Positions 1 to 12,470 are shown, counted from the stretch's first letter. The stretch is DNA of 64,000 nucleotides from Sclerodactyla briareus (GCA_026419785.1 JAODTK010003765.1:456330-520329), one strand, 5' to 3'. Translations and numbers: made by a program. The notes: generated from the sequence alone by a model not told the origin.

Positions 1-2575
1 GCCTCTATTTCTTATTGTAATGAATGACAAGTTCATCTCCATACCATCCATTCACCATGCATGCCCAGGTCATGCTGCACAACAGTCATTAGTCCATTCT
101 CTCAAATAAAATTAAGTTGCAAAAAGAGGTCCTTTGGCCTTGTATCAAAACCCCCAAAGGCTTTTCATTCTGGGGGCACAAAGGGGGCACAATTTTGCCA
201 GGGGGGGCACCACATTAGTCATCTACGGCGGATCGCCACCATCATTGGCGTGGAGGCGTACTAGAAACTATTGGGTTCGACGAGCGCCCAGATGGCTGAA
301 ATGAACCCTTCCAGGGTCGTTTAACTGCTGCCATGTGTCCAAGCTTCAACACCGTCTCAAGCCGGAAAACAAAAACCACAAACAATAAAATCTAAAAAAA
401 AGCCTCTCTAAAAAAAAATTAAGGTGGGCGCGCCGCCGGTGCGCCCCCCCCTGGATCCGCGCTGGTGTTGTGTTAGTGTAGTGACATTTTTTACATGGTC
501 GAAATTCGTACGATGAGCGCGGGTTCATTTACGAGACAGCTCTAGTCTATGGGGCCAGTTAGTCAGTTCGTGTGTGCTCCAGTATTTGTCATGGCATATA
601 CCCGCTGACAGAACTATCTATATTATTCGGCTAACGCTAAGCAAAATGTATATGCTGCGTTTTTTTCAGCACGAACTTTCATGGGGCGCTGTAGCTACTG
701 TTGGCCTACTACATAGTGCCCAAGGGATTGTCAGACCAGGCTTTGATAATTGATACATGGAATTATGATTTACAATTAGAACTTCCGAGGGCCGGGGCGC
801 ATTTTCCTGGATGGGTGGACGCAAATCCACACCCAAAATCGTGAAGGGGGGGGGGGAACTGCCCCTTGCCTACCCCTTATTGTAGCAATCAGGATGAATA
901 CCTCAGTTGCTCAAAGGGTCCAACCCGTTCTCAAACTCAAGGGTTTGGATGAACAAACTTGACGGCTATTTAAACTATTAAACTACGCTCCGCCACGCTC
1001 CATTGGCCTAGGGCAAACATCCTGGTCCCAACCTGTCACAACAAAAAAACGGCTTGACAAATAACAGTGTAAACCGTGGACACTTACATCCTGTCCGTCT
1101 GTCAACGCTGGTGTCAAAGCAACTAACTAGGCGTCAGTTTCAGAGGAATGGATATCAATTGTGGGCTCATTGCCATCCAAAGTGACTTTTCGTGTGGGCC
1201 GTGGGGGAATCGTGAACAAGCTTCCTTTAGACTGCGTCGAGGGTCAAGACCCGAAGATCATCTTCAATTTGTTACTATTCATGCAAGATGTAACATAACG
1301 TCATTCTTGCAGTGCGCCACCTGCTGGTCTGGTTTTGGGCAGATGGCAATCACAAGTCGTTTTCTATGGAGTGGTATAGCGCTTCTTGGATATCGACGCA
1401 GTCACTCCGGGGCGTCATTGACCATCAGGGCGTCCGATCCGGTTTCGAACAGAAAGGTGAAACGAGGTGCATTCTTCGGTTCCCCCTATCTTCTGAGCGG
1501 AGCGCCACCAGCAGTTGCGCTTACGTCGCCGCGTGATGTGTGGTTGTATTACCTCCTAGATTGCCGGAATGGTCACTTGGCCGGGAGCCTTATTGGCAAC
1601 GGCTGGATGTGCAATTTACGGCCCCTTTATATATTTTTGTGAAAGAACTATTTCAGCGCGTGATTACAAAACAAAAATCGAAGAACTCACTGCAAGTTAC
1701 CTTTGAGGTGGGTGGACGTAGTTGGAGCGCAACCCACCCTTCATTTTAGCCCATTAATATCTCACCGACGAAGACATATGTGTGTTAATGTACACGCCCG
1801 TTGTGAAATGTGGGAGATGACTTTGCCGTTATAATCGCATCGCAACGGGGGCGCCAGCATAGCTTGGAACAGATCGTTGAGTAAATTTGAGAGGAATAGG
1901 TTCACTCAATTGCAGAAACGGTAGTATCCGTACCCTTAAACTGAATCCAGTGGCGGTCGCCCAGAACTTTAATCAGTGGGGGCGACGCTGGGGGGCTCAA
2001 ATATTACATAGGATCGTCATTAAGTTACAATATGGAGAGCCAGCTTCGGTTGCCTCGTAGCGTACACGACAATTCGGTGAATGGGGCCTCCTTGATGCCA
2101 GGAAATGGCACTTCTCACTCTTCTCTGACTCTATTTATACGGAGCTGCTGATGGCATGCCAGTGGCGTAAAGCCGTATTTTTGTAGGGTGTTGACTTGAA
2201 AGTGTGGGCTCCGTCCTTTCTATTCAATTAAATTACCCAAATCTAAAAAGCTAAGTTTCATTGAAGTTCATTTACAGTGCCTATGGAAGAACCCCATTTT
2301 TCCACATTTAGGGGGCAATTCACGAATAAAAAATATGCGCACTCAGTATGATATTTTGGGGTAACCTTTCAGTTTTGCTGTCACCCTGCTGCGTATTTCT
2401 CCATTCTTGCCCGAATTATGGTCACTTGCCCTACTCGAGGTTTCTCGATCGATCTCACTTGGATTATGCACTGTGTCTCTGTCTCAAATGCGCTGTGATA
2501 TGGATTTGTCCTCACTTGGTTTTCTATGCCACCGACCTGTAATCGCTGGCGACCCATGGGCAGGAACCTTGACCC
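1..2575. other. no recognisable gene or element
   Basis: I see no convincing coding region here. The open frames near 1,148-1,750 overlap in several frames, have no recognisable motif and no splice context. There are G-rich runs near 205-215 and 845-858. The stretch does not align to the A/B/C or D blocks found further right. Confidence 0.4.
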
Positions 2576-3109
2576 AATTAAGGGATATCTTTGTTTTTTT
2601 ACTAAATAATCATACTCCGAGTGTGTTAAAACTTAATTTACCAGATAGCGAGTATGCCGTGTACCTGTGTACCCACTAGGGTTAAAGTGGTAAAAGTCCT
2701 GTAATGCCACAACCATACATGAACTCGTCGGATTTTACAGTAAGATGCAGTCCTCGCCGTCACAATAAAATGAATTCAAATAGAGCATAACGCATGTTAA
2801 TGTTACTTCTGACTATATGCATGCTTCCCGCTATAGGCATGGCAGTTGTTTGTCTTTTCTATAACAAGCGAATCGTTTTTGCAGATATAACATCATTGCG
2901 TTTTATGGAGTCCAGTTAAAAATGATTTCTCTAAACGGTCTGAACCATGTTCCATACTTGGCGATTCGCTGGTGGGAAAATTCAACCGCGCGCGGAGCGC
3001 GCAGATTTTCCCGTCATTAAAACACAGGCGACCATAGCGGAAAATATAGCGGTCCATGGTTTTGTGAATTGGAAGTGCCATTCCATGAATAAATGTCACC
3101 TTGGAAGTC

Positions 3110-3300
3110 GCCTGTTTAAACAGGCGTTTGACTTTCTCACCTCGTATCAGCCTCATTCACACTCATATGTGCACGGCGGCCCTTCAACCAATCGGTTGGA
3201 TTTGCATGGTTTAAACAGGCGTTTGACCTTTGTTCACCTCGTACAGCCTCATTCACTCATATGTGCAGGTGGCCCTTTAACCATCGGATTTGGCCCTGAA
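3110..3300. repeat. about 95-bp unit duplicated in tandem
   Basis: The segment beginning aacaggcgtttgac and ending in a variant of accaatcgg occurs twice in a row. The same two-unit arrangement is present in copy B at about 13,075-13,240, so this small duplication is older than the A/B split. Confidence 0.8.
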
Positions 3301-4127
3301 CAAATGATATGTTGGGTGATATCAGCCGTGATGTATCTACCGAGCGATAGCCCCCTCTTTTTTAGGAACGGCTTCTTCCATATTCTTCTGCTTGTTAGCA
3401 TGCTAGCTTGGATTGGCGGGTGACTCATCCCTGGCGAAAACTTCCCCCGGCAACAGCAGCTCATCGTAGGAAGTCAATTTAGCGTGTAAAGTTAATTTGG
3501 CTGGCTAACGTGTCACGGGATCACCTACAATTTCAGCTCAAAAACAGATGCCGTGGAACGTGATCAGGGCTTGTAAATAGTTTATCTGGCGATGGCCTAT
3601 GCATATTCCTAAATTCGAGAAAGTGAAGAATCAATTTCAGACTTTTTTAAAACGTAAGTTAAACCATACGGGTCGAGCCATTACCGGACGAAACTTCTGG
3701 CAAAATTGTGAAAAAGTCGGAAAGTGGCTGGACAACCAAAGGAATGCGCGCCAAGCGCGCGAAATTTCGCACCTATCTCGGGGCATGCTTGAGCATTCGA
3801 ATACAAAAACTTGGGCACTTTAAGAACTCGGCCGGCCTTATTGCTTCGCTTTTTTGCTTCAAACCTGGAAACATGGGATTCCATTTTTTCCACACATTCC
3901 CGGATCTGCGGATTCGGGCGCCCATTATTTGGACATCGCTTGTAATATAGTATGTCTTTTTAGCAAGAGCATGGGTGGGTTGCAGTCAATTTGTGCCTCT
4001 GACCTTATAAGGTTTTTTTTTTTCTTTCTTTTTTCATTTATTATAAGTACACTATAAAGACAGCGGGAGCCCTACTTAGGATCATTCATTTCCGCACATG
4101 CCTACAGATATGAATGGCGGAGTTTTC

Positions 4128-4486
4128 ACTTTATCTAATACGTCTTGCCATGATCGGCGCCCTCATTGTTTTCACCGAATAAGGAATTCCATAGAATATT
4201 ATCGTGTTACTTACTGGATTGGAACTACTCGTTTGGCCCTAAGAGACCGGCTTGTCAACGTTTCACAGGGGGGTGCATACGCCCCTGAGTACGCCCTCTA
4301 CGACACCAGCAGTGTTTATAATTGCTTCACCTAAATACAGACCTGATTGAAGATTATTTTGGAAATAAACATGACAGAATAGCGTAAACCCTGACCCGTC
4401 CTCTGATGATGTTTTGCTCATAAATCGTCTTACCATGATCAGCACTCCTTCCGCCGGTCGTTCACACTTCATCATCCTCGACAGGG
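4128..4486. other. about 360-bp segment present in A, absent from B
   Basis: Copy B (near 14,075) joins the flanks directly, reading ggcggttttcac then aggaccgtcagc. Copy A has about 360 extra bases between the same words. The extra segment carries an internal direct repeat of about 20 bases (near 4,141 and 4,427, both around a ccatgatc core). I see no terminal inverted repeats, so it could be an insertion in A or a deletion in B through that repeat. Confidence 0.55.
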
Positions 4487-6261
4487 ACCGTCAGCCGTGG
4501 TGAGGGTCTGTTGTTGTTGTTGTTGTGTCTGTAGTTTTCTGCGATTGATTGAACACCGGACGTTAGCATCTATCGCCATAAAGCGTCCTTCCCCTCGAGT
4601 CCCTCGAGTGCCAATGACCGGAGCGGACCATCATGCATAGGTCTGTCAGCTTGCTATGAACGATGATGCATATTAGTGATCATCTGGCAGTTTGTGCTTG
4701 TTCTAATGAGGCCTTGCATGTGACTATAGAGCGACCGATGTTACATCAGTTTCAATTTCCCTCTCACCTCAATTGACCGCATTGAACCTAAATACTGGAA
4801 CTATATAGACCCACATGCCTCATCTACAAACGTTTCAAGCTCACACCTGAGAGGTACACCGGTAATAGTTTGTAGTATCGTATAATATAGTTCATAGGTC
4901 GGTAAACATAGTAATAACAACTTATGGAACCAATAGCCGCAATTGCTTTTCAGAATTATTCTCGGTTGTCGGGTATCGAACCTGCATTTTGATCTATCGA
5001 GATCATTCCAGGCGCTCTTGCCAGAGCGGTGAGTGACAGACCGGTAGAATGTCCCCTCCTCAATACCTGAGGTCCCTTTTTCAAACCTCAGTGGTCGCCA
5101 TCGTCACAGACACCAACTTTCACCCCGTTTTATTGGCTCGTGTAGGAAGTGCATCTGACGAGTAAGCTATACGCTCGTATGTCGGATGAAACGTTGTATG
5201 GCGGTCCCGGGCGCAGGATTTCTCACCCCTACCTCGTTCCTCAGGGCACCCTTGAAGCAGACAGGGGGAGGGGGATAAGTAAGTCGCCTTGCAGTCAGAT
5301 ACTCGCAACACTTCATGCGTTGGATCTCTTAATATACATTGTGTTCATTTGATGCAAATCATTGTGATACCACCTCGCCTTAACATACCATATCCCTACT
5401 TTGGAGATATATGGTTTTGGCATCGTCGTCTCCGCCGCCGCCGCCGGAATTTTCGTATTAACTCTCTAACGCCATGTCCGATTGACACGAAACTTTACAC
5501 ACATGTTCCGCTTACGAACTCTTGGATTAGTTCGAATGTGGGCGTCGCTGCAACCACTCTGACGGATGCATCTTTTCACGAAAACGAGATTGATAGTGTT
5601 GTGCCTTTGTCGGATCCATATGAAACTTTGCACACATGATCGCGTAATGTAAATTTTGAACAGGTGAACCTAGTGTGCGTCGTTCCACCGCTCTGACGGC
5701 GGACATTTTGGATTTTTTTTTTTTTTTGTGAAACTGAAGGTTCTTCGCTTATTTGCGCGTTTTGAAGCATTCCGATCATTTGAGACCCAACTTTTCCGCC
5801 CCATACGACCCCACCCGGGAGCCATTTTGAATTTTTGCTGAATTTCTACAGAACAGAGTTTTTCCGCAGCTGATTTGGTGCTTTTCGAGAACACGATTTG
5901 TTATGAGACCACGTTTATTTCTGCCCATACAACCCAACCCGACGGCCATTTTAAACCTCTCGGGTTACATGATTTTTCCTCCATTTTTTGCCACAAAACG
6001 AATCCTTTTCAGACCTCATTTCGAATTTCTGACAGATCTGATTTCACTGGATTTGTATATTTCGAAGCATGGTGTGTGCATTGGAATTAACCTCCACTCC
6101 ACCGGGTCATGCATCGCTCAACAAGACTGAGCAATAATGTCACCCTCTGATTGATGGAAGTGGGGATACACTTGGCGGTTTACCCGCAGCGATGTCTATA
6201 GTTCACCCTGTCCAGCTCTTTCACCAAACTGAACGCCAGCGAGAAGGATTGAACGTCGAAT

Positions 6262-7633
6262 CTTTCATTAATTTTCATTAATTTAATATTGAATTACTAC
6301 AGGATCTTAACACCAATTTCAAAACCCGGAAAAACTAAAGCCCCCAGTATTAACCTGTGGATCTTACTTTCGACCCTGAGGAAACTCCTCGCATTTGTAT
6401 TACAAGGAGAATCCACCCCCTAATTGATGAACATATCCTTCCCGTCACCCAAACAGCTACACCTAGGTCGATTGCACCGCTGAAGCTTGTTTTTGCCTTC
6501 AAATTTTAGTAAAAAAGCGGTAACTTAAATAGGCTACAACCTCAAACTTCTCATCTGGACTGAGGCAGTCGTTCGATACGATCTCAAAGAGGCATACTAA
6601 TAATATTGCCAACAGATCCTCGAAACGACGAACCTATCTCATTTCACTATTACCGAACGATGTTTCATACACGGTCAATTAGACGGCAAACTAGGAATCC
6701 TTTCATGCACGAACCTCGGGTTCTCCTCTCAGGTGACAGTGCGGGTGCATTATTCTTTATAACATACCTGCCCAACTCTTTGAAATCGATAAAAATGACA
6801 GTGCTGCAGTTATCCAACCATCTCAGTTTAGTTTTTGCTCATGACTACAGTTGCAAATATACATCGACACCTTCTTCACCGGGGACCAACATTACGCTGA
6901 TTATATCTCTTGGACATCAACTGGGAACATCATCCTACAAGAACCTCGAAGAACGATGACTGAAAACTGAACAGAAGAAATCTGAAATAACAGCATGAGA
7001 CTAGAACATTTCCAATCAAATGAATGCAATGGAATTTGATGAATTATGCAATTTTTAGAAGTTTGTTTTGGAAACATAAGAATACATTAACAGCAGATTG
7101 GTATAAACAAACAACGCTTTCAACACTCTTCAAGTCAACAATTTTCAAGAGCATACGAGTAGGAACAACCATCAAACTCCGATTTTCGATGCCCTAATAA
7201 AGTGTATTTTTCTGTATAATTGCGAACTGTGGGTCACAACGAAGGATTTTCATCCAAATTGAACTTCTTTCTCAAAACGATTACTCCGCAATGTTCTCAA
7301 CATCAGATGACTCCATAAAAATGGATATCAAACGGAACTCTATGATGTGGTACCACATCCCTTGTCATCCGTAGTGGCCCAGACCGATTGGAGATTTTTC
7401 GGTCACGTCGCGAGAACATTACCAGTTTTTGAGGAAGGCATACACCTTGCGCACGATCGTGATTCGTGGGCTGATCACTGAGCCATGTCAGATAGACGAG
7501 AGACTCAACTCAGACTCCCTACTATACTACCACCACACCACCACCACCACCCCCCACCACCACCCCCACCACCACCACCACCACCACCCACCACTCTACT
7601 ACTACTACTACTACTACTACTACTTTGCCCCCT
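6262..7633 (+). mobile_element. decayed non-LTR retrotransposon (LINE), 3' part, in copy A
   Basis: Broken + strand reverse transcriptase reading spans about 6,540-6,960. It has a Lys-Ala-Phe-Asp-like segment (near 6,570), a Pro-Gln-Gly-type turn followed by LFFITYLPNSL (about 6,720-6,790), and a following Phe-Ala-Asp-Asp-like segment (near 6,830). The typical C-terminal LINE tail follows, with YNCELWVTT (about 7,215) and DWRFFGHVAR (about 7,385-7,415). The element ends in CAC/ACT microsatellite DNA. Copy B has the same element at about 15,700-17,120. Copy C lacks it, which sets the borders near 6,262 and 7,633. It is 5'-truncated, since no endonuclease domain is seen. The family is not certain. 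Confidence 0.7.
7528..7624. repeat. (CAC)n followed by (ACT)n microsatellite
   Basis: About 65 bases of cac/acc triplets run directly into about 32 bases of act triplets, at the 3' end of the LINE. They produce His-rich and Pro-rich open frames that should not be read as genes. In copy B only a short act stretch remains near 17,095. Confidence 0.9.
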
Positions 7634-9784
7634 GGCCAGCCAGTGTTCCGCGGATTTTACGTTCAATCGCATATCGCATGCTACAACGGCATACCTTCCC
7701 AGTCTGCCACTGCCCCGCCTTTAAAAATCCGGTGCCGGTCGTTTTTTCTCCTGTCCGTTATGTTGTCACTTTGTGACAATTCTATCTCAATGTCGCTGGG
7801 TGATGTACCTTTCTCAAGGTTTCAGTCTGAGAACTCTGTCTCCATTTGATATGCCAAAGGGCAAAACCCTGCGAAACACTAACCCTGTTAAGTAAGCGGA
7901 TTATTCCCGGAGTGTGCCCACCATCCTTGTGCTTCCACTATCATCGGAAGCAGCAGGGTACTACCGTGATGGTCAAAATATCGTAGCTGTTAGTAGCCTA
8001 CTCTTTCGTAGCCAACGGCTACACCCCGATGTTTTCCATCGATCCATCTATTCTTTCTTTGGAAACTTTTTTTACTTCTTGTTTATTCCTCTTGTTCAAA
8101 ATGTAACAACAAAGGATTACAATTCCAAGCATACTGTTTATACTCTAACAATAACCAGTACACGACCACTACCGTGTTATATCCACAACAACCATTACAC
8201 TACACATACACACCGGTGTTATAGCTACAACCGTACACCAACATACGCCACGCTTGGTATATACACGCACCCGACCAGACCACGCTGGTCCCCTAAGGCT
8301 GGGATTCAATAGGATGCGTATGCGTGTCCGGCTGGATGTGGAAATCACATATTCTCGAAAACGAACGTTTGTTTTTCAAGAAGAGAAAAACACTGTAAGT
8401 CTATGCGAAAAGACAATAAAGAGGCAGCAGCCCAGACTATTGTCGTTGCTTGGATTTTTGTAAGGAAGGTTATGTCCACAGAAATTATAGCATCAGTTAT
8501 AACGCATTGGTACATGTCAATTATTTCTCGCCTATTAGTGTGTTTGCTCATTCATAATTATTTTCGCCTCTGTGGAACAAATGTCTATCTTGCAAACAAA
8601 CAAAGACATATTCATCCTGGCCCCGCTCAGTTCACGTGAACTGGCGATTTTTCACATGCGAACCGGACACGCATACGCAACGTTGGAATCAAGCATAAAC
8701 GGGAAACACACGTTTGCGTGATTGCAGGTATGTCCTTGACTTAGTCAAGGGAAATGAATCCAACTTGGGGGGAAAAAACAAGGAATCCAATTGAGGAAAT
8801 CTGGGATCTCGCTTTTTTTTACTGGACTGATTTGTTCCCTAATTAGTCAGGAAAGCAGTTCCCTTTCCATGCCCATATGTCAGGCCTATTTGCTGAATTG
8901 AGGCAAGGAACCACTCAACTGTATAGTTTGAGGTTGGATGTTTTGCAGTGTAACAAGAATCATATAGCGCATCCAGGCGGAACGATCGAGCCTTAGTGCT
9001 CAATAACACCGCACGCACACGTTGACTCTGTCAAGAGAAAGACCACATAGGCTAAGTAGAATGGATTTTGTGGCATGGACATAAAACTTATATTGACATT
9101 CCGACTCAACATCAAAAAGTCTAGTATTAAAATAGGGTACGAGCTACCTCCAAGACATATTGCAGTATTTTCCCCTTTTTATTTTATTTTATAGAGTGTG
9201 AAATTGCCACTCGGTGAGGGAAAGGCGAACAATTTCAAATCAGCAGAAGGCCTTTGTATAGGACTTTTGGACAGTGCTCGACTGGTTTCCCTTCCCTGCA
9301 ACATTGCTTCTTCATCTCATAGTTATTTTTTCTAACGTTCGGAAGGGGGTTGGCGGATACGTGCCTTCACTCAGGCTTTCAGTTGCGTCTTACAAAAAAC
9401 ATCTTCAATGTAGTCCTTGTTGATTTTCCTATATAAACCCCATTGTTCAGGGCTCTATTGCATGAATTGAGAATGGAACATGTATATTGTGAACTTGACT
9501 AAAATCAAACATCATATACACAGTGACGTGTTTTCAGTCACGAGTTTTTAGTCAGGTCAGTTCCACAAAGATTCAGACGACAAATTAAGAAAATTGTATT
9601 TCTAAGTCCAACAGTGAACTTCTAGTCGTGTATATAGACAGGTGGGAAATATCGCTAGTCTGCTCCATACCGCCATCAGGCTCTGGTATAGGGGACAATG
9701 TAATTAGCACGGAAAACGCATAAATAAAGTCTACACACGACGCTACCATGTACTATAGCTATTATATTGGACCCAACTATGAGA

Positions 9785-9858
9785 TTCTTCCGCCCTGATG
9801 TGAACTACACCAATTTACACCAACAATGCACGAGAGGTCCACATTTTGGGAAACAACG
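9785..9858 (+). CDS. conserved short exon with ITIM-like tyrosine motif, copy A
   Basis: About 75 bases read PDVNYTNLHQQCTRG in one frame, followed by GTACGT, a good 5' splice site, at 9,859. A 50-base core is identical in copies A, B and C, while flanking DNA differs by frequent indels. VNYTNL fits the ITIM consensus (aliphatic or Ser, x, Tyr, x, x, aliphatic) used by cytoplasmic tails of inhibitory receptors to bind SH2 phosphatases. Calling this a receptor tail exon is inference; the exceptional conservation and the splice donor are seen. The 3' splice site is probably just upstream (near 9,780). I could not identify the other exons of this gene in block A. Confidence 0.5.
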
Positions 9859-10132
9859 GTACGTCGGAATGCTTGTGCGATTAGGTGAATATTCGGTCCT
9901 TCAACTTTCCTATAAAAAGTACGAGAACCCTATTCTTCTCTATGAATGCTGCTTGCATTTTAAGATTGCAAGTACAAGGAAGCCATGATTATTGTTGTTG
10001 TTTTTTTTGGGGGGGGGGTACGTTTTCAGTATTTTTTAGGGGAAGGTCTGAGTTTATTGTCTAATTCTTTTTACCACGCGTATGTTTGATACTACAATAC
10101 ATTGTTAATTACTATACCTTTAATAAATCAAT

Positions 10133-10513
10133 AGACGGAGTAGCTCAGTCGGTAGAGCTCCAGACAGCAAAACCATTGGCTGCGTGTTCGGAGCCATGAC
10201 GTCGAGGACTCGATTCAGCGTGTTGTTGACAAGCGGTGTCTCTGAAACTGTCCACACAAAACGTGTAAAATGGACCTTGTGAGGTGACGGGTGATGAATA
10301 GTAGTGAGCGCTGTAGTGGATGCCACTATTGGGAAGTCCCCCGGGGCCCGATTGAAGTGAAGCCACTGAAAATGGTGCGTCGGGAGCGAACAAGCCAGAA
10401 ATGCGTGCTATTCCTATACGGGGGTGACAAGTCACAAATGATCATGGGGGTGTACCGGAATATCTGTGAAGCTGTGGAAAAAGCCGCTATTATAGGCACT
10501 GTATATTATTATT
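10133..10513 (+). repeat. tRNA-derived SINE
   Basis: The head has an RNA polymerase III A box (tagctcagtcgg, 10,141-10,152) and a B box (ggactcgattc, 10,206-10,216) at tRNA-like spacing. No sensible anticodon stem can be folded, so it is not a functional tRNA. The right end has the aaagccgctattataggcac type of tail running into att repeats (about 10,480-10,513), as in many animal SINEs. A shortened copy sits in block B at 33,842-34,010. Confidence 0.6.
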
Positions 10514-10820
10514 CTCTGAGTTGGATGGAGGCCGACGGCCTTTAGTTATTGCATTTGCTTCGACGGGAAACCACGCTGTATGCAGAATCATGCATTGGGA
10601 GCGCTGGCACGTGCATAGGGCGCCAATGAGCCTACATGCATTCACCACCTACATGTAGTCGACAGTACTTAGAATAGCATAACCTTGTACATCCGGAAGA
10701 CACCATGAAGTCGAATGCATACATCGGCTTGAGTCAATGCGTTCTTATAACATGCAATACTGTTTAAAGATAAGTGTTTTCGTGAACTATTCTGACCCTA
10801 TCTATGAAGATGCTATGAAG

Positions 10821-10885
10821 TTTAGTTTAGTTTAGTGTGAGTTAGTTAGTTTAGTTTAGTTTAAACTTAGTTCAGTTTAGTTTAT
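10821..10885. repeat. TTTAG-rich short tandem repeat
   Basis: Repeats of tttag with variants. The equivalent place in copy C (45,789-45,855) has tctag/tttag repeats. It is internal and too short and irregular to be telomeric. Confidence 0.8.
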
Positions 10886-11089
10886 TTAAATGGTCGGGGA
10901 ATGAGGATTCTCATTAAGCGCGAAACAACTACACCCCCAAACGAAGAAAAACAAAACTCAGCTGGACGCGCCCACAATTCCTGAAGAACGAATCAAGAGT
11001 ATCCTGAAGCATAACCCCATGGACCAAACAACATATGCAGGGAGGCTTTTCAATGTCACTCTTGGGAGAAGAACTCACTCCGATATCTA

Positions 11090-11990
11090 ACTGCCACGTT
11101 TGCCACGGACGCTTTGAGACTGGAACCCCTATTAGAGGTAGGTTTTCAGACTTTTGGCCTCTGTGACCTTAGATGAACCCCTTTGGCATTGATCCCAAAA
11201 CAATAGGTTCATTACTCCCTTGGGGACCACGCACACAATAGAGCTTCAGCCATCCGGGGGAAATAAGAGTTATCGGGTTTCACAATCCAAAAAATTGGGC
11301 AAAATGTTGACTTTTCACAAATGGGTCTATTTGAAGACGCAAACATTCACTTCCCAGACCTATACCAAAAAACAGTGGGGTTTCATTGTACTACCCATAA
11401 GAAGCGACACACACCATTGTCAAACCTGATCGGACCAAACCATTCTGGACTAATGGTGTTTACAAGGTTCACAGACTTGATCCTTGGTGACCTCAGATGA
11501 CCTTGATCTGACCCCAAAACCACAGGGTTTAGTACTCATCATGGGGGAACACACCATACAAGTATGATCCATCCATCCCGGTGGGTTCGAGTTATCGTGT
11601 TCACAAGCCAAAAATGGCCAAAATGTTGACTTGTCACAAATTGTCCTATTTTTTGTTGACCAAAATTTCACTCCCGACCCCTATACCAAACCAATAGGTT
11701 CATGTACTCCCATAGGAAAGTGACACACACAATTTCACCTGATCAAACCAACCAATTCTGGACTAATGGTTTTTACAAGGTTCACAACTTTGACCTCTGG
11801 TGACCCTAAGATCAGACCTCTGACCTTACCACCCCAAAACAACATGGTTTATGTATCATCATGGGAACCCACATACCAGTATGAGCTTCATCATCCAGTG
11901 GTTCGAGTTATCGTGTTCGACAATAAGCCAAAATTGGCCAAATATTGACTTTTCAAAAATTTTCATTTTTTTCCCCGAATCACCCCCACC
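11090..11990. repeat. tandem array of a 320-bp dispersed repeat (three units)
   Basis: Three successive units of about 320 bases share the order: gacctcagatgacc, ccccaaaacaataggtt, a run around catgggaacacacc, ggttcgagttatcgtgttcac, gccaaaatggccaaaatgttgacttt. Single copies of the same family occur at about 34,180, 37,140, 48,270 and 51,190, where they end in a CA-rich tail. The open frames across the array are incidental. Confidence 0.85.
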
Positions 11991-11994
11991 GCCC

Positions 11995-12470
11995 CAGTTG
12001 AAAACCCATTATTGCAACCGGCGGCACTAGAACTATTATAGAAGGTGCGAACCCAAGATTCAAATGCTCTTACCTCACACCCAAATCATCTTAAAGGGTT
12101 GTGAATCAAATTCCAGTCCAACGACTTTCAAACGCTTTTTCAAAATCAAGAAGGAAGATTAAAAAAGAATATGGTTTGTATCACAGTACTCGATTAAATC
12201 TAGGACGAAACGACTATTTTCACCAATAAATATAAACGGAAGGATCTGGTTGATACACCCAATATCTCCTTTAAGATGGGCTTGAGCCGACCCGCCAACT
12301 GCCTTGGCTGCAGTTTGTAGTCAGTATCCGGCGAGAGATAGGTCGATAATTACACCAAGGGGACTAAGGGTCTTGTCGTGTTTTAGGGATGAGAGTAACG
12401 AATCGACATTGTCCTTGAGAACTTTTCTTTAGTAACAGCATAATTAGAGAATCCACACAAAATGTGTATT
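11995..12470 (-). pseudogene. L1/Tx1-like LINE reverse transcriptase fragment
   Basis: Reading the complementary strand gives broken but recognisable reverse transcriptase: a GENSRFVLDLIEYCDTNHI stretch, then DFEKAFE followed in another frame by SLDWNLIH and FESWVRTFYNSS. This is the order around the first catalytic Asp in L1/Tx1-clade LINEs. The finger and palm start is present. The Asp-Asp part and both ends of the element are missing: it stops against the tandem array on one side and block B on the other. Frames change at least three times. Confidence 0.65.

Larger units (their letters stand above)
2580..10900 (+). repeat. segmental duplication block, copy A
   Basis: From about 2,640 (the run beginning atagcgagtatgccgtg) to about 10,900, the sequence aligns collinearly with 12,600-18,756 continued at 33,065-34,110 (copy B). 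From about 4,610 onward it also aligns with 40,330-45,870 (copy C). Differences are mostly one- to three-base indels, plus several larger insertions listed separately. The block holds a LINE, microsatellites, a SINE and one conserved short exon; the rest looks intronic or intergenic. Orientation is defined by the conserved exon. Confidence 0.85.

Noticed and set aside
7429..7776. His-rich and Pro-rich open frames
   Set aside because: They are produced by the CAC/ACT microsatellite at the end of the LINE.
10133..10216. Functional tRNA gene
   Set aside because: A and B boxes are present, but no anticodon stem or proper acceptor pairing can be formed, and a SINE body and tail follow.
10821..10885. 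Telomeric repeat
   Set aside because: The unit is tttag, not ttaggg. It is short and irregular, and the matching site in copy C has a different unit.
11090..11990. CRISPR-like array
   Set aside because: Units are about 320 bases and similar along their whole length, with no short identical repeats separated by unique spacers; the DNA is eukaryotic.
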